DNA of 64,000 nt from Demequina sp. NBRC 110051 (GTDB lineage Bacteria; Actinomycetota; Actinomycetes; Actinomycetales; Demequinaceae). The position numbers were made by a program, and so were the translations under genes. Of this stretch, positions 45,597-53,710 are shown piece after piece (position 1 is the stretch's first letter; each line of letters begins with the position of its first letter). The stretch lies in NCBI RefSeq assembly GCF_002090055.1, contig NZ_BBRH01000017.1, positions 32,528-96,527 on the forward strand, written 5' to 3'. The notes beneath the pieces are model-generated. The model worked only from the letters and a program-made list of their open reading frames with translations. It made no database searches and was not told the origin of the DNA.

Positions 45597-46157
45597 ATGA
45601 CTCGCATCGGCATCATCGTCGGCTCCATCGCCGAAGGCTCCATCAACCGCCAGGTCGCTTCCGTCCTGCCCCACCTCGTCGCGGACGAGGACGTCGAGTT
45701 CACGTTCCTCGAGTACAAGGACCTCCCCTTCTACGACTACGGCCTGGACGCGAACTACCCGCAGGTCGCGCTCGACTGGAAGCAGTCGATCGCGGACGTC
45801 GACGGCGTCATCATCGTGACCCCCGAGTACTCGCGCTCCATCCCCGGCGTCCTGAAGAACGCCCTGGACTGGGCCGCTCGCCCCTGGGGCGAGGGTGCCT
45901 TCGCCGGCAAGCCCGTCGCGATCATGGGCGCCTCGATCGGCCCGTCGGGCACCGCCGCGGCGCAGCAGCACCTGCGCGCGATCCTCGGCCACTACGACGC
46001 CCCCACCATGGGCCAGCCCGAGACCTTCTTCCACTACCGTGCGGACGCCTTCGGCGCCGACGGCTCGCTGCAGGACGACGCCGCTCGCGCCGTGCTGAGC
46101 AACTTCGTCAACGCTGCGGTCGCGCACGTCAAGCAGTTCGCGCGCGTCTCCGCTTAA
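45597..46157 (+). CDS. NADPH-dependent FMN reductase
   Basis: 186 residues, flavodoxin-like. FMN phosphate loop IVGSIAEGSINRQVA and flavin loop TPEYSRSIPGVLKNALDWAARPWGEGAFAGKPVAIMGAS. A GAAAGGACA stretch precedes the ATG. It likely supplies reduced flavin or reduces quinones. Single gene with terminators on both sides. Confidence 0.88.
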   Translation: MTRIGIIVGSIAEGSINRQVASVLPHLVADEDVEFTFLEYKDLPFYDYGLDANYPQVALDWKQSIADVDGVIIVTPEYSRSIPGVLKNALDWAARPWGEGAFAGKPVAIMGASIGPSGTAAAQQHLRAILGHYDAPTMGQPETFFHYRADAFGADGSLQDDAARAVLSNFVNAAVAHVKQFARVSA

Positions 46158-46264
46158 GTCCTTTCGCCTCACGGTGATACCCCTGTGAGCGCGGCCTCGC
46201 TTACCCCCTCCCCGAGGCCGTCCGCTCCAGCGAGCGCGGCATACCCACCGCAACTCGCGACCAG

Positions 46265-46299
46265 CAACGGCCGTCCGGGAACACCCGGGCGGCCATTGC
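46265..46299 (+). terminator. Terminator of the second flavin reductase gene
   Basis: 16-base stem with two mismatches: core GGCCGTCCGGG / CCCGGGCGGCC, loop AACA, extended by GCAA/TTGC. Confidence 0.6.
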
Positions 46300-46347
46300 C
46301 GTTTCACCAGCCATGACGCTGCCAGCCACGACGATTCCGATGATCCG

Positions 46348-47679
46348 ATGACGGCCCTGTGGTGGGCGAGGCGCGACCTGCGCCTCGCCGACAATCCCGC
46401 GGCCACGCAGGCACAATCGGAGTCCAGCGCCGCCGCCGTCTTCGTATGGACGCCCGAAATTTCGCGGTGGTCGGGAAGGCGTAGCGCTCACCTCGCACGC
46501 GTGCTGTGGTCGCTGCGCGACGCTACCGACGGCGCCCTCGCCGTCCGTCGCGGAACGGCCGATGCCGTGGTCACCCATGCGGCTCGCGACGCCGATGCTT
46601 CGGTCGTCTTCGCGGCTCGTGAGTACTCCCCCGCGGGTATCGCCGAGCAAGACGCGGTCGCTGCCGCGCTCGAAGCCGACGGCCGCGAGCTGACATTCGT
46701 GGGCTCGCCCTACGCCGTGGCGCCCGGCCGCGTGACCAAGGCGGACGGCGATCCCTACAAGGTCTTCACTCCCTTTAGAGATGCGTGGCGCGAACACGGC
46801 TGGCGGGCCCCGGCATCGGCGCTCGACCCCGCCCGCCTTAGCGGGCTGCCGCGCCACGAGGACGACGTCGACCTTGACCAGCGAGCCGCCCACGGCGACA
46901 CCGAGGACCCGCTCCTCGAGCCCCACGAATTCCGCGAGGACCGCGTGCTCGCCGCCCTTGAAGACTTCGTCGCGGGCGACCTCGAGCGCTACGCGTCCGA
47001 GCGGGACCGCCCCGACCTGGACTCGACCAGCCACCTGTCGACCGCGCTGGCGTTCGGCCAGGTCCACCCGCGGACGGTGCTCGCGCTCACGGCGAAGCGG
47101 CGCATGGACGCCGCGCGCGTCTTCGAGTCCGAGATCGCATGGCGCGAGTTCCACGCGGACGTCCTCTTCCACCACCCCACCGCGCGCCGCGAGTCCCTCA
47201 CCCCGGTGCTGCGCGAGCGCGACTGGCTCACGGGCCGCGACGCCGACGAGGCGTTCATGGCCTGGCGCGACGGCCGCACGGGCTTCCCGCTCGTCGACGC
47301 CGGCATGCGCCAGTTGGCTCAGACGGGCTGGATGCACAACCGCGTGCGCATGGTGGTCGCGAGCTTCCTCGTGAAGGACCTGAGGGTCGAGTGGCAGCGC
47401 GGCGCGGACCACTTCCGCCGCACCCTCGTCGACTACGACCACGCTCAGAACCAGCTCAACTGGCAGTGGGTGGCGGGCACAGGGCGCGACGCGAGCCCGT
47501 TCTTCCGCATCTTCAACCCGGACACGCAGGCCTCGAAGTTCGACCCCCAGCGCCGCTACGTCGAGCGGTGGATTCCTGAGCTCGACACCCCGGAGTACCC
47601 CGCGCCCCTCGTGGACCACAAGGAGGAACGCCGCGTTACCCTCGACCTCTATCAGGCGGCAAAGTCGGCCCGGTCCTAG
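46348..47679 (+). CDS. phr: Deoxyribodipyrimidine photolyase
   Basis: 443 residues. N-terminal antenna domain (ALWWARRDLRLADNPA, 1-130), then the FAD domain: STSHLSTALAFGQVHPR, ESEIAWREFHADVLFHHP, AWRDGRTGFPLVDAGMRQLAQTGWMHNRVRMVVASFLVKDL, and DYDHAQNQLNWQWVAGTGRDASPFFRIFNP, the FAD-adenine and dimer pocket. The Trp triad positions are plausible (W in NWQWVAG). Repairs CPD photolesions using light. It contains one full 14-mer repeat (46557-46570). The start overlaps a 12-codon upstream frame that I rejected as a gene. Confidence 0.93.
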   Translation: MTALWWARRDLRLADNPAATQAQSESSAAAVFVWTPEISRWSGRRSAHLARVLWSLRDATDGALAVRRGTADAVVTHAARDADASVVFAAREYSPAGIAEQDAVAAALEADGRELTFVGSPYAVAPGRVTKADGDPYKVFTPFRDAWREHGWRAPASALDPARLSGLPRHEDDVDLDQRAAHGDTEDPLLEPHEFREDRVLAALEDFVAGDLERYASERDRPDLDSTSHLSTALAFGQVHPRTVLALTAKRRMDAARVFESEIAWREFHADVLFHHPTARRESLTPVLRERDWLTGRDADEAFMAWRDGRTGFPLVDAGMRQLAQTGWMHNRVRMVVASFLVKDLRVEWQRGADHFRRTLVDYDHAQNQLNWQWVAGTGRDASPFFRIFNPDTQASKFDPQRRYVERWIPELDTPEYPAPLVDHKEERRVTLDLYQAAKSARS

Positions 47680-47711
47680 CCATCGGCCCTGGCCAGGAGT
47701 ACGTTCGACCT

Positions 47712-48122
47712 ATGCGCGACGCCGAGGTCGACCTCTGGATGGGGCGCTACGACAACCCCATGAAGGATGTCGTACAGCACCTCAGGTGGATCCTGCTTGC
47801 CTCGGACGACCGCGTCTCCGAAACGATCAAGTGGTCCACCCCGACCTTCTCGTACCGCGGCGACATCGCATCGTTCTACCCCAAGGGCTCGATGGAGGCC
47901 GTGCTCGTCTTCCATAAGGCCGGGCTGCTGCCCAAGGCGTTCGAGGGCCTCGAGCCAGCGCCGCGCGGCGGTCGCGTCATGCGCCTGATCTCCATCGCGG
48001 AGGCCGAGGACCGGCGCGACATCATCGAGGACATCGTGCATACCTGGATCGAGTGGCGCGACGGGCCCGGCAGGTATGTGGTCCTCGATACGGCCGATGC
48101 CGCCGTCACCTCGCGCTTCTAA
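47712..48122 (+). CDS. DUF1801-domain protein
   Basis: 136 residues. The central part (VSETIKWSTPTFSYRGDIASFYPKGSMEAVLVFHKAGLLP) is the DUF1801 pattern of small proteins of unknown role. TACGTT lies 6 bases before the ATG (leaderless). 32 bases after the photolyase gene, possibly in the same region of transcription. Ends with an exact 9-mer repeat (48092-48100). Confidence 0.8.
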   Translation: MRDAEVDLWMGRYDNPMKDVVQHLRWILLASDDRVSETIKWSTPTFSYRGDIASFYPKGSMEAVLVFHKAGLLPKAFEGLEPAPRGGRVMRLISIAEAEDRRDIIEDIVHTWIEWRDGPGRYVVLDTADAAVTSRF

Positions 48123-48146
48123 GCCGGCGCCCGTAGCGGCGCCGGC
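48123..48146 (+). terminator. Terminator of the DUF1801 gene
   Basis: GCCGGCGCC / GGCGCCGGC, 9-base perfect stem with a 6-base loop, directly after the stop codon. Confidence 0.55.
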
Positions 48147-48173
48147 CTGTGGGCACGGGCGCCCGCGCTGGGC

Positions 48174-49103
48174 TTACGCGACGCGGTTGACGGGCGCGCT
48201 GCCCTCGCGAAGCGACTGAACCTGACGGCGGACCAGGTCGACGTAGCGCCGGTCCGTCAGCTGGGCGAAGCCGGCGATATGCGGCACCACGATGCAGCCG
48301 GGGGCGGCAAAGAGCGGGTGGTCGTCGGGCAGCGGCTCGGGGTCCGTCACGTCGAGCGCGGCACGCAGGCGGCCAGCGGACAGCTCGGCGAGCAACGCGT
48401 CCGTGTCGACCACGGGGCCACGCCCCACGTTGACCAGCAGGGCGTCGTCGCGCATGGCCGCGAGGAAGCCGGCGTCGACGAGCTTGTCCGTCGAGTCGTC
48501 ATGCGGGGTGACGAGCACGACGATGTCGACCCCGGGCAGCAGTCCGTGAATGTCCGCGATGGCGTGCACCACCGTGCCGTCGGGCGCGGTGCGGGCGGAA
48601 CGTGCGACGCCCTCGACGCGCGCCTCGCACGCACGCATGCGAGCGCCGATGGCGGCACCGATCGAGCCGTATCCCACGATGAGGACGCGCTTGTCGGCGA
48701 GGGACGGCGCGGTCTCCCACGGCTCCCATCGCCCGCGCCGCTGCGCGTCGAGGAACTGCGGCAGGCCGCGCTGGCTCGCGAGGGTGAGGGTGAGCGCCAT
48801 CTCGGCCGTGCGGGTGTCGTGGACGCCGCGCGCGTTGGCGAGCGCGACCCCCTGGGGCACGAACGGCAGCGCGTGCTCGAAGCCGGCAGAGGCGATCTGG
48901 ATCACCTCGAGCCGCGGCAGCAGCGCGAGCCGCCCGTAGACCTTGCGGCCTCCGCTGCGGTGGGCCAGGCACGCCAGGCGGACGTCATCGGCGCCGGCCG
49001 GCGGCTCCGCGTCGGCGGGGTTCCACACGATCAGGCGAACATCGTCCCCCAGGTCACCCACGGCATCGGCCACGTCCTGAGAAGGCACGGAAAGCGTGAT
49101 CAT
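48174..49103 (-). CDS. D-isomer 2-hydroxyacid dehydrogenase
   Basis: 309 residues. NAD motif VGYGSIGAAIGARM, the catalytic Arg in LVNVGRGPVVDTDAL, Glu in DVTDPEPLPDDHPLF and His in VPHIAG. Fits the phosphoglycerate/hydroxyacid dehydrogenase family; substrate unknown. Start at MITLSVPSQD; the longer frame upstream has no supporting ribosome site. Confidence 0.87.
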   Translation of the reverse strand: MITLSVPSQDVADAVGDLGDDVRLIVWNPADAEPPAGADDVRLACLAHRSGGRKVYGRLALLPRLEVIQIASAGFEHALPFVPQGVALANARGVHDTRTAEMALTLTLASQRGLPQFLDAQRRGRWEPWETAPSLADKRVLIVGYGSIGAAIGARMRACEARVEGVARSARTAPDGTVVHAIADIHGLLPGVDIVVLVTPHDDSTDKLVDAGFLAAMRDDALLVNVGRGPVVDTDALLAELSAGRLRAALDVTDPEPLPDDHPLFAAPGCIVVPHIAGFAQLTDRRYVDLVRRQVQSLREGSAPVNRVA

Positions 49104-49136
49104 CGGGCCAGTCTTCCACCCTCCGCTGATCGGTGT

Positions 49137-49224
49137 GGCCCACGCCTGTGACACATGTGAAGGGTGTGGCAGCGGGGGATGTCACCCGAGCCCTAGGGGA
49201 CACCATGCGTCACACGCGTGGGCC
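49137..49224. terminator. Long inverted repeat downstream of the LacI gene
   Basis: 18-base arms (49137-49154 and 49207-49224) pair at 16 positions; a 52-base loop lies between. Probably ends the LacI transcript. Confidence 0.5.
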
Positions 49225-49239
49225 AAACCGACAGCGACG

Positions 49240-50235
49240 TCAGCGAGGCGGAGCGGCGGAGGCGCGGACCACCAGCTCCGTATCGAGGCGCACATGCTCC
49301 GCGTGCTCGCGGCCCTCGATGCGGTCCAGGAGCATCCGCATCGCTGCCTCCCCCATCGCCTGGAGGGGCTGGCGCACGGTGGTGAGTGCGGGCGACGCGA
49401 GACCCGCCTCGGGGATGTCGTCGAAGCCCACGATTGACAGGTCCTCCGGCACCGACAGCCCCAACTCTTGCGCGACCTCCATCGCCGCAATGGCCGTGAG
49501 GTCGTTGGCGCCCATGATCGCGGTGGGGGGATCCGCGAGAGCGAGAAGCTCGCGCGTGACCTCGGCGGCCCGCTCGGGCGCGTAGCGGCACTCGCGAATG
49601 AGGCCCGTGTCGACGGCCACCCCGGCCTCCGCATGCGCGTGACGAAAACCGGCCTCGCGCAAGTGCGACGAATCGAGCTCGTTGCGCCCGCCCAGGAACG
49701 CGATCCGCCGGTGGCCCAGCTCGAGCAGATAGGCGGCGGCGCGCTCGGCGCCCTCGAAGTTGTCCACGTCGATCGTCGGGAGGCGATTGGGCCCATAGTG
49801 CGGATCGATGGCGACGATCGGCACCACGGTTTCGGCATCAAGCACCGTGGGCGTCACGATGACGGCGCCGTCGATAAGTGTGCCGCCCAGGCGCGCGAGC
49901 GAACGCCGCTCCCACCCGTGGGTGTCACCGCCAGAGTGGGACAGCACCTCGTAGCCCGAGCCGTGCGCGGCACGCGCGGCCCCCTTCAGTAGCTCCGCGG
50001 AGAACGGCTCGAAATCCGCGACCAGCACACCCAGCACGTGGGTCTGCTGCGCGCGCAGGGATGAGGCGGAGAGGTTACCCGCGTAACCGAGCTCGTCGAT
50101 CACCTGCTGGACCGTCGCGATGGTGTCCTTCGAGACGCCGTAACGTCCGTTGACGACCTTGGACACGGTCGCGACCGACACCCCCGCACGCTCCGCCACA
50201 TCGGCGAGCTTCACTCTCGGCACCATGGTTCGCAT
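49240..50235 (-). CDS. LacI-family transcriptional regulator
   Basis: 331 residues. HTH VKLADVAERAGVSVATVSKVVNGRYGVSKDTIATV (about 7-40), hinge YAGNLSASSLR, then a periplasmic-binding-protein-like sugar domain. Start at MRTMVPRVK, with GAGGGG upstream. Divergent from a sugar ABC operon, with a perfect palindrome between (50262-50281), so it probably represses that operon and itself. CebR-like in context, but the inducer is not shown. Confidence 0.92.
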   Translation of the reverse strand: MRTMVPRVKLADVAERAGVSVATVSKVVNGRYGVSKDTIATVQQVIDELGYAGNLSASSLRAQQTHVLGVLVADFEPFSAELLKGAARAAHGSGYEVLSHSGGDTHGWERRSLARLGGTLIDGAVIVTPTVLDAETVVPIVAIDPHYGPNRLPTIDVDNFEGAERAAAYLLELGHRRIAFLGGRNELDSSHLREAGFRHAHAEAGVAVDTGLIRECRYAPERAAEVTRELLALADPPTAIMGANDLTAIAAMEVAQELGLSVPEDLSIVGFDDIPEAGLASPALTTVRQPLQAMGEAAMRMLLDRIEGREHAEHVRLDTELVVRASAAPPR

Positions 50236-50261
50236 CGTAGCGCCCCTCCGCTCCGTTGCGA

Positions 50262-50281
50262 AAACGTTATCGATAACGTTT
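50262..50281. promoter_or_regulatory. LacI-type operator, perfect 20-base palindrome
   Basis: AAACGTTATCGATAACGTTT, a perfect palindrome with central CG, 27 bases before the LacI start and overlapping the TTGACA -35 of the sugar operon. Typical of the LacI family. Confidence 0.85.
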
Positions 50282-50308
50282 GACACTCCAACAAACCCCT
50301 GCCAGACT
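50280..50308 (+). promoter_or_regulatory. Promoter of the sugar ABC operon
   Basis: TTGACA (50280-50285) and CAGACT (50303-50308) with a 17-base spacer. The -35 overlaps the LacI operator. Confidence 0.6.
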
Positions 50309-50353
50309 CGCCGGTGTTCGGCTAGTCAACGAGGACTTGAGAGGACACGAACG

Positions 50354-51709
50354 ATGACGCACTTCCGTCGCGCGGGCGCCATGGTGGCGCTCGGTACATC
50401 CGCCGCATTGCTCCTGGCAGCATGCAGCTCCGACCCCGAGCCCGAGACTTCGGGCTCGTCTGATACCACCTCCTCCGCCGCGAGCGGAGACGACCCTGTC
50501 ACCCTCACCTGGTGGCACAACGGCGTGGCCGGCGACACCGGCGAGAACACGCTGGGCGACTACTGGGACAAGGTCGCTGCCGACTACACGGCAGAGCACC
50601 CCAACGTCACCATCGAGATCGAGCAGATCCAGAACGAGGACCTCCAGCGCACCCGCATCCCCACCGCCCTGCAGTCGGGCGACGCCCCGGACATCTTCCA
50701 GCAGTGGGGCGGCGGAGAGCTCGCCGCCCAGGCCGAGGCGGGCTATCTGATGGACCTCTCGGAGCCGCTCGCCGCGGACGTTGAAAGGCTCGGCGGCGCC
50801 ATCGCCCCGTGGCAGGCGGACGGCGTCACCTATGGCGTTCCGTTCCAGTTCGCCGTCGAGGGCATCTGGTACCGCCCCAGCCTCTTCGAGGCCGCCGGCA
50901 TCGCCGACGAACCCACCACCATGGACGAGCTCAACGATGCGGTCCAGAAACTCAAGGACGCGGACATCATCCCGATCGCCGTGGGCGCCGCGGACAAGTG
51001 GCCCGCCGCCCACTGGTGGTACAACTTCGCCTTGCGGTCCTGTTCTCAGGACACGATGAACGCGGACACTGCCGCGCTCGACTTTTCGGACCCGTGCTGG
51101 CTCGACGCCGGTGCGCAGCTCGAGGAGTTCCTTGGCACCGAGCCGTTCCAGGACCAGTTCATGTCGACGGTCGCGCAGACCGGCGCCACGTCGTCGGCCG
51201 GGCTTGTCGCCAACGCGAACGCGGCGATGGAGCTCATGGGTCAGTGGAACTACTTCGTCTACGAGGGCTTCACCGACGGCAGCGAGGAGGGCATCCAAGC
51301 CCTTCACGACGACCTCGACTGGTTCCCCATGCCCGCCACCGCGTCCGGCGAGGGCGCCCCAACCGCCTCGATGGGCGGCGGGGACGGTTTCTCCTGCTAC
51401 AAGGATGCACCCACCGAATGCGCCGACTTCCTGTCATACCTGGTGAGCGACGACGTCCAGCGCGGCTATGTCGAGGCCGTGGGCGGCATGCCCGTGGCTC
51501 CGTCTGCCACGGACGCAATCACGGACCCGGTGCTGCAGGAGATTGCGGCGGCGTCCTCGGAGGCCGAGTACGTCCAACTGTGGCTCGACACGCTGCTCGG
51601 CCCGAACGTGGGCGGAGCCCTCAACGACGGCATCACCGCACAGTTCGCGGCCACGGGCGACGCGCAGAACACCGTCGACCTGATGACCGCCGCGGCCGCA
51701 ACCCAGTAA
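50354..51709 (+). CDS. Sugar ABC transporter substrate-binding lipoprotein (CUT1)
   Basis: 451 residues. Signal peptide with lipobox LLLAACSS (Cys24), then a Ser/Thr/Glu-rich linker and a family-1 binding fold (TLTWWHNGVAGDTGENTLGDYWDKVAADYTAEHPNVTIEIEQIQ, RIPTALQSGDAPDIFQQWGGGEL). It captures an oligosaccharide for the two permeases downstream. No ATPase gene is in the operon; a shared MsiK-type ATPase elsewhere would be needed, as is usual in actinobacteria. Confidence 0.9.
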   Translation: MTHFRRAGAMVALGTSAALLLAACSSDPEPETSGSSDTTSSAASGDDPVTLTWWHNGVAGDTGENTLGDYWDKVAADYTAEHPNVTIEIEQIQNEDLQRTRIPTALQSGDAPDIFQQWGGGELAAQAEAGYLMDLSEPLAADVERLGGAIAPWQADGVTYGVPFQFAVEGIWYRPSLFEAAGIADEPTTMDELNDAVQKLKDADIIPIAVGAADKWPAAHWWYNFALRSCSQDTMNADTAALDFSDPCWLDAGAQLEEFLGTEPFQDQFMSTVAQTGATSSAGLVANANAAMELMGQWNYFVYEGFTDGSEEGIQALHDDLDWFPMPATASGEGAPTASMGGGDGFSCYKDAPTECADFLSYLVSDDVQRGYVEAVGGMPVAPSATDAITDPVLQEIAAASSEAEYVQLWLDTLLGPNVGGALNDGITAQFAATGDAQNTVDLMTAAAATQ

Positions 51710-51739
51710 TCACCCCCGAACCCAGAAAGTGAGTTCTCC

Positions 51740-52798
51740 GTGACCACACTGGAGACCTCGGGCAAGGGGACAGTCCCCGCCGCCGGCGCCACCGCGCCGG
51801 CGGCGGGCGACGCCCTCGGTCAGCCCGTCAGCAAGCACCCGCGCCGCGCCCGGCTGCGCCTCATCGGAGAGCTCGCTCTCTTCTTGGGCCCCGCGCTCGC
51901 ACTCTTCCTCACCTTCGTCGTCTACCCCGTCATCTCCGCCGCCCGGTACTCGCTGTACCAGTGGAACGGCGTCGAGCAGTTCTCCGACGCCACCTTCATC
52001 GGCTTCGAGAACTATGCGCGGGCCCTCTTCGGCGGCACCGATCCCGCCACCAAGGACGCCTTCACGACCGCGTACACCGAGCCCTTCCAGGCCGCCTTCA
52101 CGCACACCATCGCGATCCTGGTGCTGTCGATCCTCATCCAACTACCGCTGGGCCTTCTCATCGCCCTGGTCCTCAACCGCCGCTTCCCCGGCCGCGCCTC
52201 GGTGCGCGTCATCATGTTCGCGCCCTACGTGCTGAGCGAGGTCATCGCGGGCACCATGTGGCTCATCATCTTCGACCCCAACGGCGTGGCCACCGAACTG
52301 ATGCACGCCATCGGGCTCAACCCGCCCGCCGGCGGCTGGCTCGAGGACCAGACGTGGGGCTTCTGGACCGTGTTCTTCATCATTACCTGGAAGTACATCG
52401 GCCTGGCCGTCATCCTGTTCCTCGCCGGACTCTCGGGCGTTCCACAGGAGTTGCAGGACGCGGCCGCGATCGACGGCGCCAGCTGGTGGCAGACGCAATG
52501 GCGCGTCAACATCCCCCTGATTGGCCCCACCATCCGCATCTGGGTCTTCCTGTCGCTCATCGGCTCGATCCAGTTGTTCGACATGGTGTGGGTCCTCAAC
52601 CAAGGCGGCACCACCGGGCAGTACTCAACGATTGCGACCTACATGATGCAGATCGGCTTCTTCCGCTCCGACTGGGGCTTCGGCTCCGCGATCGCCGTGA
52701 TCATGTTCATGCTGTCGTTCGCCGTCGCCCTCTTCTACATGCTCGTGGTCCTGCGCCGCGACAACACCGACCGCGTCAAGAAGGTGAAGCGCGCATGA
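51740..52798 (+). CDS. Sugar ABC transporter permease, MalF type
   Basis: 352 residues. N-terminal 45 residues are cytoplasmic and low complexity. Six hydrophobic segments; EAA motif PQELQDAAAIDGASWWQTQWRVNIPLIGPTIR, which contacts the ATPase. AGAAAGTGAG before a GTG-like start region; the listed start gives MTTLETSGKG. Overlaps the next permease by 4 bases. Confidence 0.9.
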   Translation: MTTLETSGKGTVPAAGATAPAAGDALGQPVSKHPRRARLRLIGELALFLGPALALFLTFVVYPVISAARYSLYQWNGVEQFSDATFIGFENYARALFGGTDPATKDAFTTAYTEPFQAAFTHTIAILVLSILIQLPLGLLIALVLNRRFPGRASVRVIMFAPYVLSEVIAGTMWLIIFDPNGVATELMHAIGLNPPAGGWLEDQTWGFWTVFFIITWKYIGLAVILFLAGLSGVPQELQDAAAIDGASWWQTQWRVNIPLIGPTIRIWVFLSLIGSIQLFDMVWVLNQGGTTGQYSTIATYMMQIGFFRSDWGFGSAIAVIMFMLSFAVALFYMLVVLRRDNTDRVKKVKRA

Positions 52799-53706
52799 CC
52801 GCCACCGACACCGCCAAGCCCACCACGGCATCGGCCCCTCGGAGGCCCGTGGCCCCGCCGCACCGACGTTTCGCCCAGGCAGACAAGGCCCGCGACGGAT
52901 CGACGTGGCTGTCGATCGGTGTCGCGCTCGTGGGCGTCGCGCTCACGCTGGGCCCCATCATCTACCTGATCCTCGGCGGCTTCCGCACGCAACAGGACCT
53001 GTCCACGAACCCCACGGGCCTGCCCGATCCGTTCATGTGGTCCAACTACGGCGACATCCTTGCCAACGACGTGTTCTGGCGTCAGGCCCTCAACTCACTC
53101 ATCGTCGCGACCGTCACGACCGCGGGGATCGTGCTGCTCGGCACCATGGCCGCCTACCCGCTCGCCCGCTACCGCTTCCGAGGCCGCGAGGGCATCTTTG
53201 TGGTCTTCACCACGGGACTCATGTTCCCGCTGACCGTCGCGGTGCTACCGCTCTACCTGCTGCTACGTGACATGGGCCTATCGGGGCTCACGGGCCTCAT
53301 CATCCCGCAGATCGCGTTCGGGCTGCCGATGACGATCATCATCCTGCGGCCCTTCCTGCGGGCGCTGCCGATGGAGCTTGAGGAGGCCGCCTTCATGGAC
53401 GGCGTGTCCCGCATCGGTTTCTTCTGGCGCATGCTGCTGCCGCTGGCCCGGCCCGGCATGGTGACCGTCGGCGTGCTCGCGTTCATCCAGTCGTGGAACG
53501 CCTACCTGCTGCCGCTGCTGCTGCTCACGGGCGACCCGCGCGGTATGACGCTCCCGCTAGGCATCACCACGTTCCAGGGCCAGTACGCCTCCGCGACGAC
53601 GCTGATCATGGCCTACACGTCCCTCGCGATGATCCCCGCCCTCGTGTTCTTCCTGCTCATGGAGCGAAGGATCGTGGACGGCCTCACCGGTGCGGTGAAG
53701 GGATAG
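52795..53706 (+). CDS. Sugar ABC transporter permease, MalG type
   Basis: 303 residues, six membrane segments, with ILGGFRTQQDLSTNPTGLPDP and EAA loop PMELEEAAFMDGVSRIGFFWRMLLPLARPGM. Start overlaps the previous gene's stop by 4 bases. Pairs with the MalF-type permease. Confidence 0.92.
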   Translation: MTATDTAKPTTASAPRRPVAPPHRRFAQADKARDGSTWLSIGVALVGVALTLGPIIYLILGGFRTQQDLSTNPTGLPDPFMWSNYGDILANDVFWRQALNSLIVATVTTAGIVLLGTMAAYPLARYRFRGREGIFVVFTTGLMFPLTVAVLPLYLLLRDMGLSGLTGLIIPQIAFGLPMTIIILRPFLRALPMELEEAAFMDGVSRIGFFWRMLLPLARPGMVTVGVLAFIQSWNAYLLPLLLLTGDPRGMTLPLGITTFQGQYASATTLIMAYTSLAMIPALVFFLLMERRIVDGLTGAVKG

Positions 53707-53710
53707 TGAG

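Noticed and set aside
46313..46351. 12-codon upstream frame MTLPATTIPMIR overlapping the photolyase start
   Set aside because: Position and ATGA overlap are suggestive, but it lacks a ribosome site, repeated regulatory codons or a hairpin, so chance cannot be excluded.
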